Origin: Leclercia adecarboxylata
Lineage (GTDB): Bacteria > Pseudomonadota > Gammaproteobacteria > Enterobacterales > Enterobacteriaceae
Length of the DNA: 64,000 nt
Assembly (NCBI RefSeq): GCF_006171285.1
Contig: NZ_CP040889.1
Location: forward strand, 744,001 to 808,000
Reading direction: 5' to 3'
The translations under genes and the position numbers were made by a program. Numbering within the stretch: position 1 is the first letter of the stretch; each line of letters starts with the position of its first letter. Under the pieces are notes generated by a model, which was given only the letters and a program-made list of their open reading frames with translations, was not told the DNA's origin and ran no database searches. Shown piece after piece: positions 8,193-22,840 of the stretch.

Positions 8193-10856
8193 ATGAGCCA
8201 GCGCGGGCTAGAAGCCTTACTCCGCCCTAAATCCATCGCCGTAATTGGCGCGTCGATGAAACCCGAGCGCGCCGGTTATCTGATGATGCGTAACCTGCTC
8301 GCTGGCGGCTTTAATGGCCCGATACTGCCGGTAACTCCCGCGTATAAAGCGGTACTGGGGGTGCTTGCCTGGCCGGACGTGGACAGCCTGCCCTTCATCC
8401 CCGATCTTGCGGTGCTCTGTACCCATGCCAGACGCAATATTGCGATGCTCGAAGCGCTGGGGAAAAAGGGCTGTAAAACCTGCATTATTCTCTCTTCGCC
8501 CCCAGAGCAGCAGGCGGAGCTGTTGGCCTGCGCTACGCGATATCAGATGCGGCTTCTGGGGCCAAACAGTCTGGGCCTGCTGGCACCGTGGCAGGGGCTG
8601 AATGCCAGCTTCTCTCCCGTTCCAATACGTAAAGGCAAACTGGCCTTCATTTCCCAGTCGGCTGCGGTCTCTAATACCATCCTCGACTGGGCGCAGCAGC
8701 GCGAGATGGGCTTTTCTTACTTCATCGCGCTGGGCGATGGCCTGGATATTGACGTGGATGAGCTGCTGGATTTTCTGGCGCGGGACACCAAAACCAGCGC
8801 AATCCTGCTCTATCTTGAACATCTCAGCGACGCACGGCGCTTTGTCTCCGCGGCCCGCAGCGCATCACGCAACAAACCGATTCTGGTGATCAAAAGCGGA
8901 CGCAGCCCTGCCGCCCAGCGTCTGTTGCACTCCCACTCCGGGATGGATCCGGCATGGGACGCCGCTATCCAGCGCGCCGGCCTGCTGCGCGTTCAGGATA
9001 CCCACGAACTCTTTTCTGCAGTCGAAACGCTCAGCCATATGCGTCCGCTTCGGGGTGAACGGCTGATGATCATCAGCAACGGTGCCGCACCGGCAGCGCT
9101 GGCGCTGGACGAACTCTGGCTGCGAAACGGGAAACTGGCTACGCTCAGCGAAGAGACCCTGCAGCGCCTGCGTGAGGCGTTGCCGCCCGGCGTGGAACCC
9201 GGTAATCCGCTCGACTTACGCGACGATGCCAGCAGCGAGCGCTATCTCAGCGCCCTGAATATTCTGCTGGATAGCCAGGATTTTGATGCCCTGATGGTCA
9301 TTCACTCTCCTAGCGCCGTGGCACCGGGTAGCGAAAGCGCCCGTGCGCTGATTGATATCGTGAAAAAGCATCCGCGTGGAAAATACGTTTCGCTTCTGAC
9401 CAACTGGTGCGGCGAATTCTCGTCCCAGGAGGCGCGACGTCTTTTCAGCGAGGCGGGACTGCCCACCTACCGTACCCCGGAAGGCACCATCACCGCGTTT
9501 ATGCATATGGTGGAATACCGGCGTAATCAGAAACAGCTCCGGGAGACGCCAGCCCTGCCGGGGAATCTGACGGCCGACACGGGTCATGCCCATGACCTGT
9601 TACAACGTGCCATTGATGATGGCGCGCGTTCGCTGGATACCCATGAAGTACAGCCGATCCTCACCGCCTATGGCCTGCATACCCTGCCTACCTGGATTGC
9701 CAGCGACAGTGCGGAAGCGGTGCATATTGCCGAGCAAATCGGTTATCCGGTTGCCCTGAAACTGCGTTCACCTGATATCCCGCACAAGTCTGAAGTCCAG
9801 GGGGTGATGTTGTATCTGCGTACCGCGGCGGAAGTTCAGCAGGCGGCGGACGCCATCATCGATCGCGTCAAAATGACCTGGCCTCAGGCGCGGATCCACG
9901 GCCTGCTGGTGCAAAGCATGGCCAACCGTGCGGGCGCGCAGGAGTTGCGGGTAGTCGTGGAGCACGATCCGGTTTTCGGGCCGCTGATCATGCTGGGCGA
10001 AGGGGGCGTGGAGTGGCGTCCTGAAGAGCAGGCGGTTGTTGCCCTGCCGCCGCTGAACATGAACCTGGCGCGCTATCTGGTGATCCAGGCCATCAAGAGT
10101 AAAAAGATCCGCGGGCGCAGCGCCTTACGACCACTGGATATCGCCGCCCTGAGCCAGTTTCTGGTGCAGGTATCGAACCTGATTGTCGATAGCCCGGAGA
10201 TCCAGCGTCTGGACATTCACCCTTTACTGGTATCAGGCAGCGAACTGACGGCGCTGGATGTCACAATGGATGTAGCGGCCTATACCGGCGATCGCGAAAG
10301 CCGGCTTGCTATCCGACCTTATCCGCATCAGCTGGAAGAGTGGGTAGAGATGAAAAATGGCGAGCTGTCGCTGTTCCGCCCTATTCTCCCGGAAGATGAA
10401 CCGCAGCTTCAGCGCTTTATCGCTCAGGTCACCAAAGAAGATTTGTACTACCGCTACTTTAGCGAAATCAATGAATTTACCCATGAAGATTTAGCCAATA
10501 TGACGCAGATCGACTACGATCGGGAAATGGCTTTTGTTGCCGTCCGGCGCACTGATGAGGGCGATGAGATCCTCGGCGTTACACGTGCCATCTCCGATCC
10601 GGATAACGTTGATGCGGAATTTGCGGTGCTTGTCCGCTCCGATCTGAAAGGTCTCGGGCTGGGAAGACGGTTACTCGAAAAGCTGATTGGCTATACGCGC
10701 GATCACGGACTCATCCGCCTCAACGGCATTACAATGCCTAACAACCGCGGCATGATCGCCCTGGCGCGAAAACTGGGCTTTGCGGTTGATATTCAGCTTG
10801 AAGATGGGATCGTCGGGTTGACCCTGCAGCTGATGCCAGCAGGTAAACAAGAGTAA
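8193..10856 (+). CDS. patZ: Protein lysine acetyltransferase PatZ (Pka)
   Basis: Acetyl-CoA-dependent protein lysine acetyltransferase, known to acetylate acetyl-CoA synthetase. The 887 residues (E. coli 886) contain an N-terminal NDP-forming acyl-CoA synthetase-like CoA-binding region starting at LLRPKSIAVIGAS, a central ATP-grasp-like part, and a C-terminal GNAT domain (about 730-880) with the acetyl-CoA pyrophosphate-binding pattern LKGLGLGRRLLEKL. CAGGAGAC precedes the start. In E. coli it is CRP-controlled; I did not verify a site here. Confidence 0.96.
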   Translation: MSQRGLEALLRPKSIAVIGASMKPERAGYLMMRNLLAGGFNGPILPVTPAYKAVLGVLAWPDVDSLPFIPDLAVLCTHARRNIAMLEALGKKGCKTCIILSSPPEQQAELLACATRYQMRLLGPNSLGLLAPWQGLNASFSPVPIRKGKLAFISQSAAVSNTILDWAQQREMGFSYFIALGDGLDIDVDELLDFLARDTKTSAILLYLEHLSDARRFVSAARSASRNKPILVIKSGRSPAAQRLLHSHSGMDPAWDAAIQRAGLLRVQDTHELFSAVETLSHMRPLRGERLMIISNGAAPAALALDELWLRNGKLATLSEETLQRLREALPPGVEPGNPLDLRDDASSERYLSALNILLDSQDFDALMVIHSPSAVAPGSESARALIDIVKKHPRGKYVSLLTNWCGEFSSQEARRLFSEAGLPTYRTPEGTITAFMHMVEYRRNQKQLRETPALPGNLTADTGHAHDLLQRAIDDGARSLDTHEVQPILTAYGLHTLPTWIASDSAEAVHIAEQIGYPVALKLRSPDIPHKSEVQGVMLYLRTAAEVQQAADAIIDRVKMTWPQARIHGLLVQSMANRAGAQELRVVVEHDPVFGPLIMLGEGGVEWRPEEQAVVALPPLNMNLARYLVIQAIKSKKIRGRSALRPLDIAALSQFLVQVSNLIVDSPEIQRLDIHPLLVSGSELTALDVTMDVAAYTGDRESRLAIRPYPHQLEEWVEMKNGELSLFRPILPEDEPQLQRFIAQVTKEDLYYRYFSEINEFTHEDLANMTQIDYDREMAFVAVRRTDEGDEILGVTRAISDPDNVDAEFAVLVRSDLKGLGLGRRLLEKLIGYTRDHGLIRLNGITMPNNRGMIALARKLGFAVDIQLEDGIVGLTLQLMPAGKQE

Positions 10857-10966
10857 GGTACTGGAAATGTTGACCACTTTAAACGGCACTGGTGGTATGA
10901 TTGCCCGCTTCTGTTGTCTGCATAGTACATATAATCCTTCAATGAACAGAGAAGAAACGCACTGTG

Positions 10967-12322
10967 ATGTTGTCAAAATTTAAGCGTAATAAACATCAAC
11001 AACACCTTGCTCAACTACCGAAGATTTCTCAGTCAGTTGATGATGTAGAGTTCTTTTATGCTCCCGCCGATTTTCGGGAGACGCTACTGGAAAAAATTGC
11101 CAGCGCAACGCATCGTATTTGCATTATTGCTCTATACCTTGAACAGGATGAGGGCGGCAGCGCGATTTTACGCGCCGTTTACGAGGCCAAACGTCAGCGT
11201 CCTGAACTGGATGTCCGCATTCTTGTCGACTGGCATCGCGCCCAGCGCGGTCGTATTGGCGCGGCTGCGGCCAACACCAATGCCGACTGGTACTGTCGCA
11301 TGGCGCAGGAAAACCCGGGCGTAGACGTGCCGGTGTATGGCGTACCGGTTAACACCCGCGAAGCCCTTGGCGTCCTCCACTTCAAAGGCTTTATCATCGA
11401 TGACAGCGTGCTGTATAGCGGCGCGAGCCTGAACGATGTCTACCTGCATCAGCTGGATAAATACCGTTACGATCGTTATCACCTGGTGCGCAATGCCCGC
11501 ATGGCTGACGTCATGTTTGAGTGGGTGGATCAGAATCTGGTACACGGCCGCGGCGTAAATCGTCTTGACGATCCGAACCGACCAAAAAGCCCGGAGATCA
11601 AAAACGACATCCGTCTTTTCCGTCAGGAACTGCGCGATGCCATGTTCCATTTCCAGGGTGATGCGGATAATGAACAGCTTGCGGTGACCCCGCTGGTGGG
11701 CCTGGGCAAATCCAGCCTGCTGAATAAAACCATCTTCCATCTTATGCCATGCACCGAGCATAAGCTGACCATCTGCACACCTTACTTCAACCTGCCGGCC
11801 GTGCTGGTGCGTAATATCATTCAGCTGTTACGCGACGGTAAGAAAGTGGAAATTATCGTTGGCGACAAAACCGCGAACGATTTCTTCATCCCGGAAGATC
11901 AGCCGTTTAAGATCATCGGCGCCCTGCCTTATCTGTATGAGATCAACCTGCGCCGCTTCCTGAGCCGCCTGCAGTATTATGTGAATACCGATCAGCTGGT
12001 TGTGCGTCTGTGGAAAGATGAAGACAACAGCTATCACCTGAAAGGGATGTGGGTTGACGATGAGTGGATGCTGCTGACCGGTAACAACCTCAATCCACGT
12101 GCCTGGCGCCTGGATCTCGAAAATGCCATTTTGATCCACGATCCACGCCAGGAGCTGGCCGCTTCGCGCGAGCGTGAGCTGGAACTGATCCGCACCCACA
12201 CCACGGTGGTTAATCATTATCGCGATCTGCAAAGTATTGCTGACTATCCGGTGAAAGTACGTAAGCTTATTCGCCGTTTACGTCGTATTCGAATCGACCG
12301 GTTGATTAGCCGCATCCTGTAA
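10967..12322 (+). CDS. pssA: CDP-diacylglycerol-serine O-phosphatidyltransferase
   Basis: Makes phosphatidylserine, the precursor of phosphatidylethanolamine, at the inner membrane surface. It is a phospholipase D-superfamily enzyme: the first HKD-type motif starts at His138 (HFKGFIIDD) and the second lies in YHLKGMWVDDEW near residue 357. The 451 residues equal E. coli PssA, starting MLSKFKRNKH at the ATG at 10967; a GTG one codon upstream is less likely. It ends in a basic segment of interspersed arginines. A terminator follows directly. Confidence 0.97.
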   Translation: MLSKFKRNKHQQHLAQLPKISQSVDDVEFFYAPADFRETLLEKIASATHRICIIALYLEQDEGGSAILRAVYEAKRQRPELDVRILVDWHRAQRGRIGAAAANTNADWYCRMAQENPGVDVPVYGVPVNTREALGVLHFKGFIIDDSVLYSGASLNDVYLHQLDKYRYDRYHLVRNARMADVMFEWVDQNLVHGRGVNRLDDPNRPKSPEIKNDIRLFRQELRDAMFHFQGDADNEQLAVTPLVGLGKSSLLNKTIFHLMPCTEHKLTICTPYFNLPAVLVRNIIQLLRDGKKVEIIVGDKTANDFFIPEDQPFKIIGALPYLYEINLRRFLSRLQYYVNTDQLVVRLWKDEDNSYHLKGMWVDDEWMLLTGNNLNPRAWRLDLENAILIHDPRQELAASRERELELIRTHTTVVNHYRDLQSIADYPVKVRKLIRRLRRIRIDRLISRIL

Positions 12323-12327
12323 TTTTC

Positions 12328-12353
12328 AGCCCTGTCATTGACGGGGCTTTTTT
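12328..12353 (+). terminator. pssA terminator
   Basis: Stem AGCCCTGTC/GACGGGGCT with a three-base loop and one T-G pair, followed by TTTTTT. The T-run abuts the yfiM ribosome-binding region. Confidence 0.85.
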
Positions 12354-12365
12354 ATGGAGGTCGTT

Positions 12366-12689
12366 GTGCGTTATTTCCTGTTAACAGGCTGTCTGGTTCT
12401 GTGCGGATGCAGCCATATGGCTCAGGATAGCTGGTCTGGTCAGGACAAGGCGCAACACTTTTTAGCCTCGGCGATGCTATCGGCTGCGGGAAATGAATAT
12501 GCCCAACGTCAGGGGTATAGCCGCGACCGGAGCGCTGCCTACGGCCTGATGTTTTCGGTTAGTCTGGGAGCATCAAAAGAGCTCTGGGACAGCCGCCCGG
12601 AGGGGAGCGGCTGGAGCTGGAAAGATTTTGCGTGGGACATAGCCGGTGCGTCGACCGGCTATGCCGTCTGGCAACTGGCCGAGCACTAA
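12366..12689 (+). CDS. yfiM: YfiM family lipoprotein (DUF2279)
   Basis: Small predicted lipoprotein of unknown function. A short signal ends in LVLCGC, giving a lipidated cysteine. The conserved body contains [19 protein letters not shown] and a final GASTGYAVW segment typical of the YfiM/DUF2279 family. I prefer the GTG at 12366, because TGGAGG at 12355-12360 is then a well-spaced ribosome site; an in-frame ATG at 12354 would make that site part of the coding region. 107 residues. The stop codon overlaps that of convergent kgtP by 4 bp. Confidence 0.85.
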   Translation: MRYFLLTGCLVLCGCSHMAQDSWSGQDKAQHFLASAMLSAAGNEYAQRQGYSRDRSAAYGLMFSVSLGASKELWDSRPEGSGWSWKDFAWDIAGASTGYAVWQLAEH

Positions 12690-13993
12690 AGACGAACACC
12701 TTTGCCTTTTCGGTGCAGCATCAAAGAGACAATAAAGGCCAGCGCTCCCATTAGCGTGACGTACCAGAAAAAGATCGTCTCACTCCCCATCGATTTTAAT
12801 GACAGGGCGACATATTCCGCCGAGCCGCCAAAGAGTGCGTTAGCCACCGCATACGACAACCCAACACCCAGGGCACGCACCTGAGCCGGAAACATCTCAG
12901 CCTTAAGAATACCGCTGATAGAGGTGTAAAAACTGGCAATAATCAGCGCGACCATCACCAGGGCAAAAGCGGCATAAGGAGATGAAACATGCTGGAGAGC
13001 GGTCAGAATGGGCACGGTGCATAACGCCGACAAGCCGCCGAAAATCAGCATTGAGCTACGACGGCCAATCTTATCCGACAGCGCGCCAATAATGGGCTGA
13101 ATAAGCATAAAGACAAAAAGCGCTACCGTCATAACCATACTCGCCACGTTCGCATGCATACCTGTGGTGTTGACCAGATACTTCTGCATATAGGTGGTGA
13201 AGGTATAGAAGGTGAGCGAGCCGCCAGCCGTAAAGCCGAGCACCATCAAAAAGGCCTTTCGGTTACGCCATAGACCTTTAAATGAGCCCGCCTCTTTTAA
13301 CGTCCTCACCTCTTTTCGCGACGTTTCTTCCAGCTGACGGCGTAACCACAGTGCCACAACAGCAAGCACGGCGCCGAGCGCGAAGGGAATACGCCATCCC
13401 CAGGCACGGAGATCTTCATCACTCAATACCTGTTGCAGGATCACCACGGCAAGGATAGCCAACAACTGGCCACCTATCAGCGTCACGTACTGGAAGGAGG
13501 CATAAAAACCTTTACGCCCTTCCACTGCGACTTCACTCATATATGTCGCGCTTGTACCATATTCTCCCCCGACGGAGAGCCCCTGGAACAAACGCGCCAA
13601 CAGCAGTAATGCGGGTGCCCATGTGCCGATAGTTTCATAGCCGGGCAGACAGGCGATCACCAGTGAGCCAAAACACATCATGCAGACGGAGATCAGCATG
13701 GAGGTTTTTCGCCCTTTTCGATCGGCAATTCGGCCAAACAGCCAGCCGCCAATCGGACGCATCAGAAAGCCTGCCGCGAAAACCCCTGCGGTTTGCAGCA
13801 ATTGGGTAGTGGTGTTGCCTGATGGGAAGAAGATATGGGCAAAATAGAGCGAGCAAAACGAGTAAACGTAAAAATCGAACCACTCAACCAGATTGCCTGA
13901 AGAGGCGCCGACGATTGCCCAAATCCTGCGGCGAGTATCGCCGTCTGCACTTTTATTACTATCCGTATCTGTACTTGCTACGGTTTCTGTCAT
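12686..13993 (-). CDS. kgtP: Alpha-ketoglutarate permease KgtP
   Basis: Proton-linked 2-oxoglutarate importer of the major facilitator superfamily in the inner membrane. The 435-residue protein has the metabolite:H+ symporter pattern: [12 protein letters not shown] in helix 1, the loop motif [24 protein letters not shown], and a C-terminal repeat with [10 protein letters not shown]. coli KgtP is 432 residues; the difference lies at the variable N-terminus. Convergent with yfiM. Confidence 0.96.
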   Translation of the reverse strand: MTETVASTDTDSNKSADGDTRRRIWAIVGASSGNLVEWFDFYVYSFCSLYFAHIFFPSGNTTTQLLQTAGVFAAGFLMRPIGGWLFGRIADRKGRKTSMLISVCMMCFGSLVIACLPGYETIGTWAPALLLLARLFQGLSVGGEYGTSATYMSEVAVEGRKGFYASFQYVTLIGGQLLAILAVVILQQVLSDEDLRAWGWRIPFALGAVLAVVALWLRRQLEETSRKEVRTLKEAGSFKGLWRNRKAFLMVLGFTAGGSLTFYTFTTYMQKYLVNTTGMHANVASMVMTVALFVFMLIQPIIGALSDKIGRRSSMLIFGGLSALCTVPILTALQHVSSPYAAFALVMVALIIASFYTSISGILKAEMFPAQVRALGVGLSYAVANALFGGSAEYVALSLKSMGSETIFFWYVTLMGALAFIVSLMLHRKGKGVRL

Positions 13994-14146
13994 TTTAAAT
14001 CCCCTGTCTTACATTGCGGGCCATTGCACCCATTCCAGTAAAACCAGATTTAAAATTTAACGTTAGGTAAAAAAAAATGTTTCTATTATGTTTCATTTGA
14101 TTTTGTGAGACGCATCATAAAACGGGCAATACCGGAGGCCATAACA

Positions 14147-14602
14147 TCATCCCCACTTTTTTTGATGCGCTTGTTTTCTCTGTAAATAATCTTCATCAGC
14201 ACGAATTTTATCCCACCATCCTTTGAACACTTTTGCCGCTTCGGCTTTAACAGGATCGTGATCTAAGGGACGAACATTGCGTTCATCATCGTACTTTTTT
14301 CCGCCTTTATGGTTGGCGTAGCGTCTGGCGCGGGTATACCCCATCTGGATAAATTTTCTGGCCATATCCATACCAACGAAATCGTCTTGCTGGCGGTACT
14401 GCTCAAAAAGCGCGTAAATTTCCTGCGCAGATTTTGTCGCAACCTCAGCATTTTTGTATCGCCAGTGGGGCAGGATTTCACTTTTGTAAGGTTCAACCAG
14501 CAGAACGCCCTGCTCTCCCCGCCCTACCTGGTAGAGCTCAGGGTGGTCACGAAAGTTTGTACTGGCGAAATCTTGTTGGTAGTTAAATGGTGGGTTCGGC
14601 AA
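14147..14602 (-). CDS. DUF4385 family protein
   Basis: Protein of unknown function. The 151 residues carry the family-wide conserved blocks FRDHPELYQVGRGEQGVL, EPYKSEILPHWR, DDFVGMDMARKF and GYTRARRYANHKGGKKY. It is basic and soluble, without a signal or membrane segment. The start appears to be TTG at 14602 with GAGG a few bases upstream and an in-frame stop further up. It lies between the 3' end of the rRNA operon and kgtP. The family name is from memory of the conserved blocks; nothing here points to a function. Confidence 0.75.
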   Translation of the reverse strand: MPNPPFNYQQDFASTNFRDHPELYQVGRGEQGVLLVEPYKSEILPHWRYKNAEVATKSAQEIYALFEQYRQQDDFVGMDMARKFIQMGYTRARRYANHKGGKKYDDERNVRPLDHDPVKAEAAKVFKGWWDKIRADEDYLQRKQAHQKKWG

Positions 14603-14674
14603 AATAACCTCGCTGACGGTGCGTATCTTATTATTTTAGCCAGAGATTGTTGAGTTTGCCTGCGCGCACAAACG

Positions 14675-14702
14675 CAAAAAGCCCGTCCTTGCGGACGGGC
14701 TC
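14675..14702 (-). terminator. rRNA operon terminator
   Basis: Eight-base-pair stem GCCCGTCC/GGACGGGC with a short loop, followed on the minus strand by a T-run (AAAAA on the plus strand), placed just after 5S rRNA. Confidence 0.9.
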
Positions 14703-14714
14703 TTGGCTTGTTTG

Positions 14715-14834
14715 ATGCCTGGCAGTTCCCTACTCTCGCATGGGGAGGCCCCACACTACCATCGGCGCTACGGCGTTTCACTTCTGAGTTCGGCATGGGG
14801 TCAGGTGGGACCACCGCGCTACAGCCGCCAGGCA
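14715..14834 (-). rRNA. rrf: 5S ribosomal RNA
   Basis: 120-nt sequence whose complement starts TGCCTGGCGGC and ends GAACTGCCAGGCAT, closing the terminal stem of enteric 5S rRNA; nearly identical to E. coli throughout. Last RNA of the operon; only one 5S copy and no distal tRNA is present. Confidence 0.97.
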
Positions 14835-14896
14835 AATTCTGTAATCTGTACCAGCTGAAAATCGTCTCAAACCTACCGAAACAGCTTCGGCGTTGT

Positions 14897-17795
<2,899 letters not shown>

Positions 17796-17918
17796 TCACA
17801 ACCCGAAGCTGTTTCACTTCGCGTTGTGAAAATTTGAGAGACTCGAACACACTTTCCATCTGTTCCTGTTACGGAGAACAGACACAGTGTGTCGTTTCAA
17901 TTTTCAGCTTGATCCAGA

Positions 17919-17931
17919 TTTTTAAAGAGCA
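17919..17931 (-). promoter_or_regulatory. boxA in the 16S-23S spacer
   Basis: On the minus strand TGCTCTTTAAAAA lies upstream of 23S, matching the second antitermination boxA of enteric rRNA operons. Confidence 0.75.
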
Positions 17932-18004
17932 AATATCTCAAACGTGACTCTGAAGTCAGTTTTGAGATACTGATTGGTTGTGCCTTTCACTCACACCCAG
18001 CAAG

Positions 18005-18080
18005 TGGCGTCCCCTAGGGGATTCGAACCCCTGTTGCCGCCGTGAAAGGGCGGAGTCCTGGGCCTCTAGACGAAGGGGAC
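18005..18080 (-). tRNA. gltW: tRNA-Glu (anticodon TTC)
   Basis: 76-nt tRNA in the 16S-23S spacer, with encoded CCA. The acceptor stem pairs GTCCCCT with AGGGGAC, the anticodon loop reads CTTTCAC (anticodon TTC), and the T loop is GTTCGAATC. A single tRNA-Glu spacer at this map position corresponds to E. coli rrnG with gltW. Confidence 0.97.
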
Positions 18081-18165
18081 ACTGAAGTCTCAATCGCAAG
18101 ACGCCTTGCTATTTACTTTTCATCAGACAATCTGTGTGAGCACTGCAAAGGCAGGTTCTTTAAGG

Positions 18166-19706
<1,541 letters not shown>

Positions 19707-19837
19707 AAGTTTGATGCTCGTGAATTAAACTTCGTAATGAATTACGTATGTTCACTCAGAGACTTGGTATTCATTTATTGTCTTTCGACATTAAGAATCC
19801 ATGTCACTTTGAGTGCCCACACAGATTGTCTGATAAA

Positions 19838-19850
19838 TTGTTAAAGAGCA
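19838..19850 (-). promoter_or_regulatory. boxA in the rRNA leader
   Basis: On the minus strand TGCTCTTTAACAA, the canonical boxA bound by NusB/S10 for rRNA antitermination, lies about 130 bp before 16S. Confidence 0.85.
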
Positions 19851-19887
19851 GTGCCGCTTCGCTTTTTCGCTGCGGCGCGGGGTGTGC

Positions 19888-19915
19888 ATATTACGCTTTC
19901 CCGCTTCAGAGTCAA
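19888..19915 (-). promoter_or_regulatory. rRNA promoter P2
   Basis: Minus-strand -35 TTGACT (19910-19915) and -10 TAATAT (19888-19893) separated by 16 bp. Position and sequence match the enteric rrn P2 promoter about 100 bp downstream of P1. Confidence 0.8.
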
Positions 19916-19985
19916 GCGTTTGTTTCACGCTTTTCTCTGCTAACCCGGCGGCTTGTTTGCCGTTGTTCCGTGTCAGTGGAGGCGC

Positions 19986-20013
19986 ATTATAGGCAGTTAT
20001 TCCTGGCTTGCAA
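19986..20013 (-). promoter_or_regulatory. rRNA promoter P1
   Basis: Minus-strand -35 TTGCAA (20008-20013) and perfect -10 TATAAT (19986-19991) with the 16-bp spacer typical of rrn P1, followed by the GC-rich GCGCC discriminator. An A/T-rich UP-like stretch (20014-20040) lies upstream. Confidence 0.88.
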
Positions 20014-20093
20014 GTGTAAAGTGAAAATTATTTTCTAACCGCTCACTTTCCAGGCAAATCCGTTTCCGGATTGCTATTCTTGCCTGGTTTTTA

Positions 20094-20127
20094 AACAAAA
20101 ACGAGCCCCGCAGGGCTCGTTTTTGTC
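20094..20127 (-). terminator. clpB terminator
   Basis: Stem ACGAGCCC/GGGCTCGT with a four-base loop, flanked by A-runs and T-runs on both sides. It closes the clpB transcript and insulates it from the rRNA promoters. Confidence 0.9.
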
Positions 20128-20137
20128 GTTTTGTGAC

Positions 20138-22711
20138 TTACTGCACTGCCACAATCTGGTCGTCTTTCTTCACCAGTTGAATGGTTTTGCCCGGAAGCAG
20201 CTTCCCTGAAAGAATTTGCTGCGCCAGCGGGTTTTCTATCTGCTGCTGGATGGCGCGTTTTAAAGGACGCGCCCCGTAAACAGGATCGTACCCATTCGCA
20301 CTCAGCAGTTGCAGCGCATCATCCGCAATCTGCATTTCATATCCACGCTCTTCCAGACGTTTATACAAACGCTGCAGCTGAATACGAGCAATAGAAGCAA
20401 TGTGTTTTTCACCCAGCGGATGGAAGACCACGACTTCATCGATACGGTTGATGAACTCAGGACGGAAGCTGTGGCTTACCACACCCAGCACCAGATCCTT
20501 CATATGACCGTAATCCAGTTCACCGAAGCGTTCCTGAATCAGATCGGAACCCAGGTTCGAGGTCATAATAACCACTGTGTTACGGAAATCGACCGTTCTG
20601 CCCTGCCCGTCCGTCAGGCGACCATCATCCAGCACCTGCAGCAGAATGTTGAAAACATCCGGATGGGCCTTTTCAACTTCGTCCAGCAGGATGACGGAGT
20701 ACGGGCGACGGCGAACCGCTTCTGTCAGATACCCGCCTTCTTCATAACCGACATATCCTGGAGGTGCACCCACGAGACGCGACACGGAGTGTTTTTCCAT
20801 AAACTCGGACATGTCGATACGCACCATCGCATCATCACTGTCGAACATAAAGTTCGCCAGCGCCTTACAGAGTTCCGTTTTACCCACACCGGTCGGCCCC
20901 AGGAACAGGAAGGAGCCAATCGGACGGTTAGGATCCGACAAACCAGCGCGGCTACGGCGAATAGCGTTTGATACTGCTTCAACCGCTTCATCCTGACCAA
21001 TCACGCGATGATGAAGGTCTTCCTCCATGCGCAGTAATTTGTCGCGCTCGCTCTCCATCATTCTGGCTACCGGGATCCCGGTCCAGCGTGCAAGTACTTC
21101 AGCGATTTCCGCATCCGTCACTTTATTGCGTAACAGACGCATGGTTTTACCTTCGGCCTGAGTCGCCGCCGCCAGCTGTTTTTCCAGTTCCGGAATTTTG
21201 CCGTACTGCAACTCAGACATTTGCGCCAGGTCGCCCACGCGACGTGCCTGCTCGATGGCGATCTTTGCCTGCTCCAGCTCGGCTTTAATGGTCTGGGTAC
21301 CGGAGAGGGAGGCTTTTTCGGCTTTCCACTCTTCTTCTAACACTGAATACTGGCGCTCTTTATCGTCCAGCTCTTCATTAAGCATATCCAGGCGCTTTTT
21401 ACTCGCTTCATCAGACTCTTTCTTCAGCGCCTGTTGTTCAAGCTTCAGCTGGATGATACGGCGATCGAGTCGGTCCAGCTCTTCCGGCTTGGAGTCAATC
21501 TGCATACGAATACTGGAAGCTGCTTCATCGATCAGGTCGATCGCTTTGTCAGGCAGCTGTCGATCGGCAATATAACGATGCGACAAAGTTGCAGCCGCCA
21601 CGATGGCCGGGTCGGTGATCTGCACATGGTGGTGCAGCTCATAGCGCTCTTTTAGACCACGCAGAATGGCGATGGTATCTTCCACTGAAGGCTCAGCCAC
21701 AAACACTTTCTGGAAGCGACGTTCAAGAGCGGCATCCTTTTCGATGTACTGACGATATTCATCAAGCGTGGTGGCCCCGACGCAGTGCAGTTCACCACGT
21801 GCGAGCGCCGGCTTCAGCATGTTCCCGGCATCCATAGCGCCGTCGGCTTTACCTGCCCCAACCATCGTGTGCAGTTCATCGATGAACAGGATGACGTTGC
21901 CTTCCTGTTTCGCCAGATCGTTGAGGACGCCTTTCAAGCGTTCTTCAAACTCACCCCGATATTTAGCACCTGCCACCAGCGCGCCCATATCCAGCGCGAG
22001 TACACGGCGGCCTTTCAAACCTTCGGGGACTTCACCGTTGACGATACGCTGGGCCAGCCCTTCGACAATGGCGGTTTTACCGACGCCCGGTTCACCAATA
22101 AGCACCGGGTTATTTTTGGTACGGCGCTGCAGGACCTGAATCGTACGGCGGATCTCTTCATCACGCCCGATGACCGGGTCAAGCTTGCCCTGTTCGGCAC
22201 GCTCAGTCAGGTCGACGGTATATTTCTTCAATGCCTGACGCTGGTCTTCGGCACCCTGATCGTTCACGCTCTCACCTCCGCGCATCTGTGCAATCGCCTG
22301 GGTCACGTTGGCGGTGGTTGCACCCGCCGTTTTCAGCAGGTCGGTCAAGGTGCCACGTGATTCAAGCGCCGCCAGAACAAAGAGTTCTGATGAAATAAAG
22401 TTGTCGCCGCGTTTTTGCGCCAGTTTGTCGCAAAGATTCAGTACGCGAACCAGATCCTGAGACGGTTGTATATCTCCGCCTGTGCCCTCTACCTGCGGTA
22501 AACGGCTCAGAGCCTGATCGATGGCTGTGCGTAACTGCCCCGCATTAACTCCGGCAGATGTCAGTAAAGGACGTACCGAGCCCCCTTCCTGATTCAGCAA
22601 GGCGCTCATTAAATGAAGTGGTTCGATAAATTGATTGTCGTGCCCCAGTGCGAGAGACTGGGCATCGGCGAGAGCAAGCTGGAATTTATTAGTAAGACGA
22701 TCCAGACGCAT
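20138..22711 (-). CDS. clpB: ATP-dependent disaggregase ClpB
   Basis: Hsp100 chaperone that solubilises protein aggregates with DnaK/DnaJ/GrpE. From the ATG at 22711 it is 857 residues, equal to E. coli: N-domain, first AAA+ module with Walker A GEPGVGKT (about 206-213), the coiled-coil middle domain (about 410-520), and second AAA+ with GPTGVGKT (about 605-612). The ATG at 22711 has GGAGG nine bases upstream; a start four codons earlier is less likely. A sigma-32 promoter lies upstream. grpE, also heat-inducible, lies 19 kb away. Confidence 0.98.
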   Translation of the reverse strand: MRLDRLTNKFQLALADAQSLALGHDNQFIEPLHLMSALLNQEGGSVRPLLTSAGVNAGQLRTAIDQALSRLPQVEGTGGDIQPSQDLVRVLNLCDKLAQKRGDNFISSELFVLAALESRGTLTDLLKTAGATTANVTQAIAQMRGGESVNDQGAEDQRQALKKYTVDLTERAEQGKLDPVIGRDEEIRRTIQVLQRRTKNNPVLIGEPGVGKTAIVEGLAQRIVNGEVPEGLKGRRVLALDMGALVAGAKYRGEFEERLKGVLNDLAKQEGNVILFIDELHTMVGAGKADGAMDAGNMLKPALARGELHCVGATTLDEYRQYIEKDAALERRFQKVFVAEPSVEDTIAILRGLKERYELHHHVQITDPAIVAAATLSHRYIADRQLPDKAIDLIDEAASSIRMQIDSKPEELDRLDRRIIQLKLEQQALKKESDEASKKRLDMLNEELDDKERQYSVLEEEWKAEKASLSGTQTIKAELEQAKIAIEQARRVGDLAQMSELQYGKIPELEKQLAAATQAEGKTMRLLRNKVTDAEIAEVLARWTGIPVARMMESERDKLLRMEEDLHHRVIGQDEAVEAVSNAIRRSRAGLSDPNRPIGSFLFLGPTGVGKTELCKALANFMFDSDDAMVRIDMSEFMEKHSVSRLVGAPPGYVGYEEGGYLTEAVRRRPYSVILLDEVEKAHPDVFNILLQVLDDGRLTDGQGRTVDFRNTVVIMTSNLGSDLIQERFGELDYGHMKDLVLGVVSHSFRPEFINRIDEVVVFHPLGEKHIASIARIQLQRLYKRLEERGYEMQIADDALQLLSANGYDPVYGARPLKRAIQQQIENPLAQQILSGKLLPGKTIQLVKKDDQIVAVQ

Positions 22712-22750
22712 AACTCCTCCCATAACAGGTCAAAATTGCTACTGGAGATT

Positions 22751-22779
22751 AAATGAGGTCATCCCTCAATTATTCAAGG
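22751..22779 (-). promoter_or_regulatory. Sigma-32 heat-shock promoter of clpB
   Basis: On the minus strand CCTTGAA (22773-22779) and CCTCATTT (22751-22758) are separated by 14 bp, matching the sigma-32 pattern CTTGAA-N13-15-CCCCATTT and the known E. coli clpB promoter. Confidence 0.85.
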
Positions 22780-22840
22780 TGAATGACCTGAATTATGCGA
22801 AAAGAAAACGGCGCGTGCCGGATCGCCTTGATTCTATAGG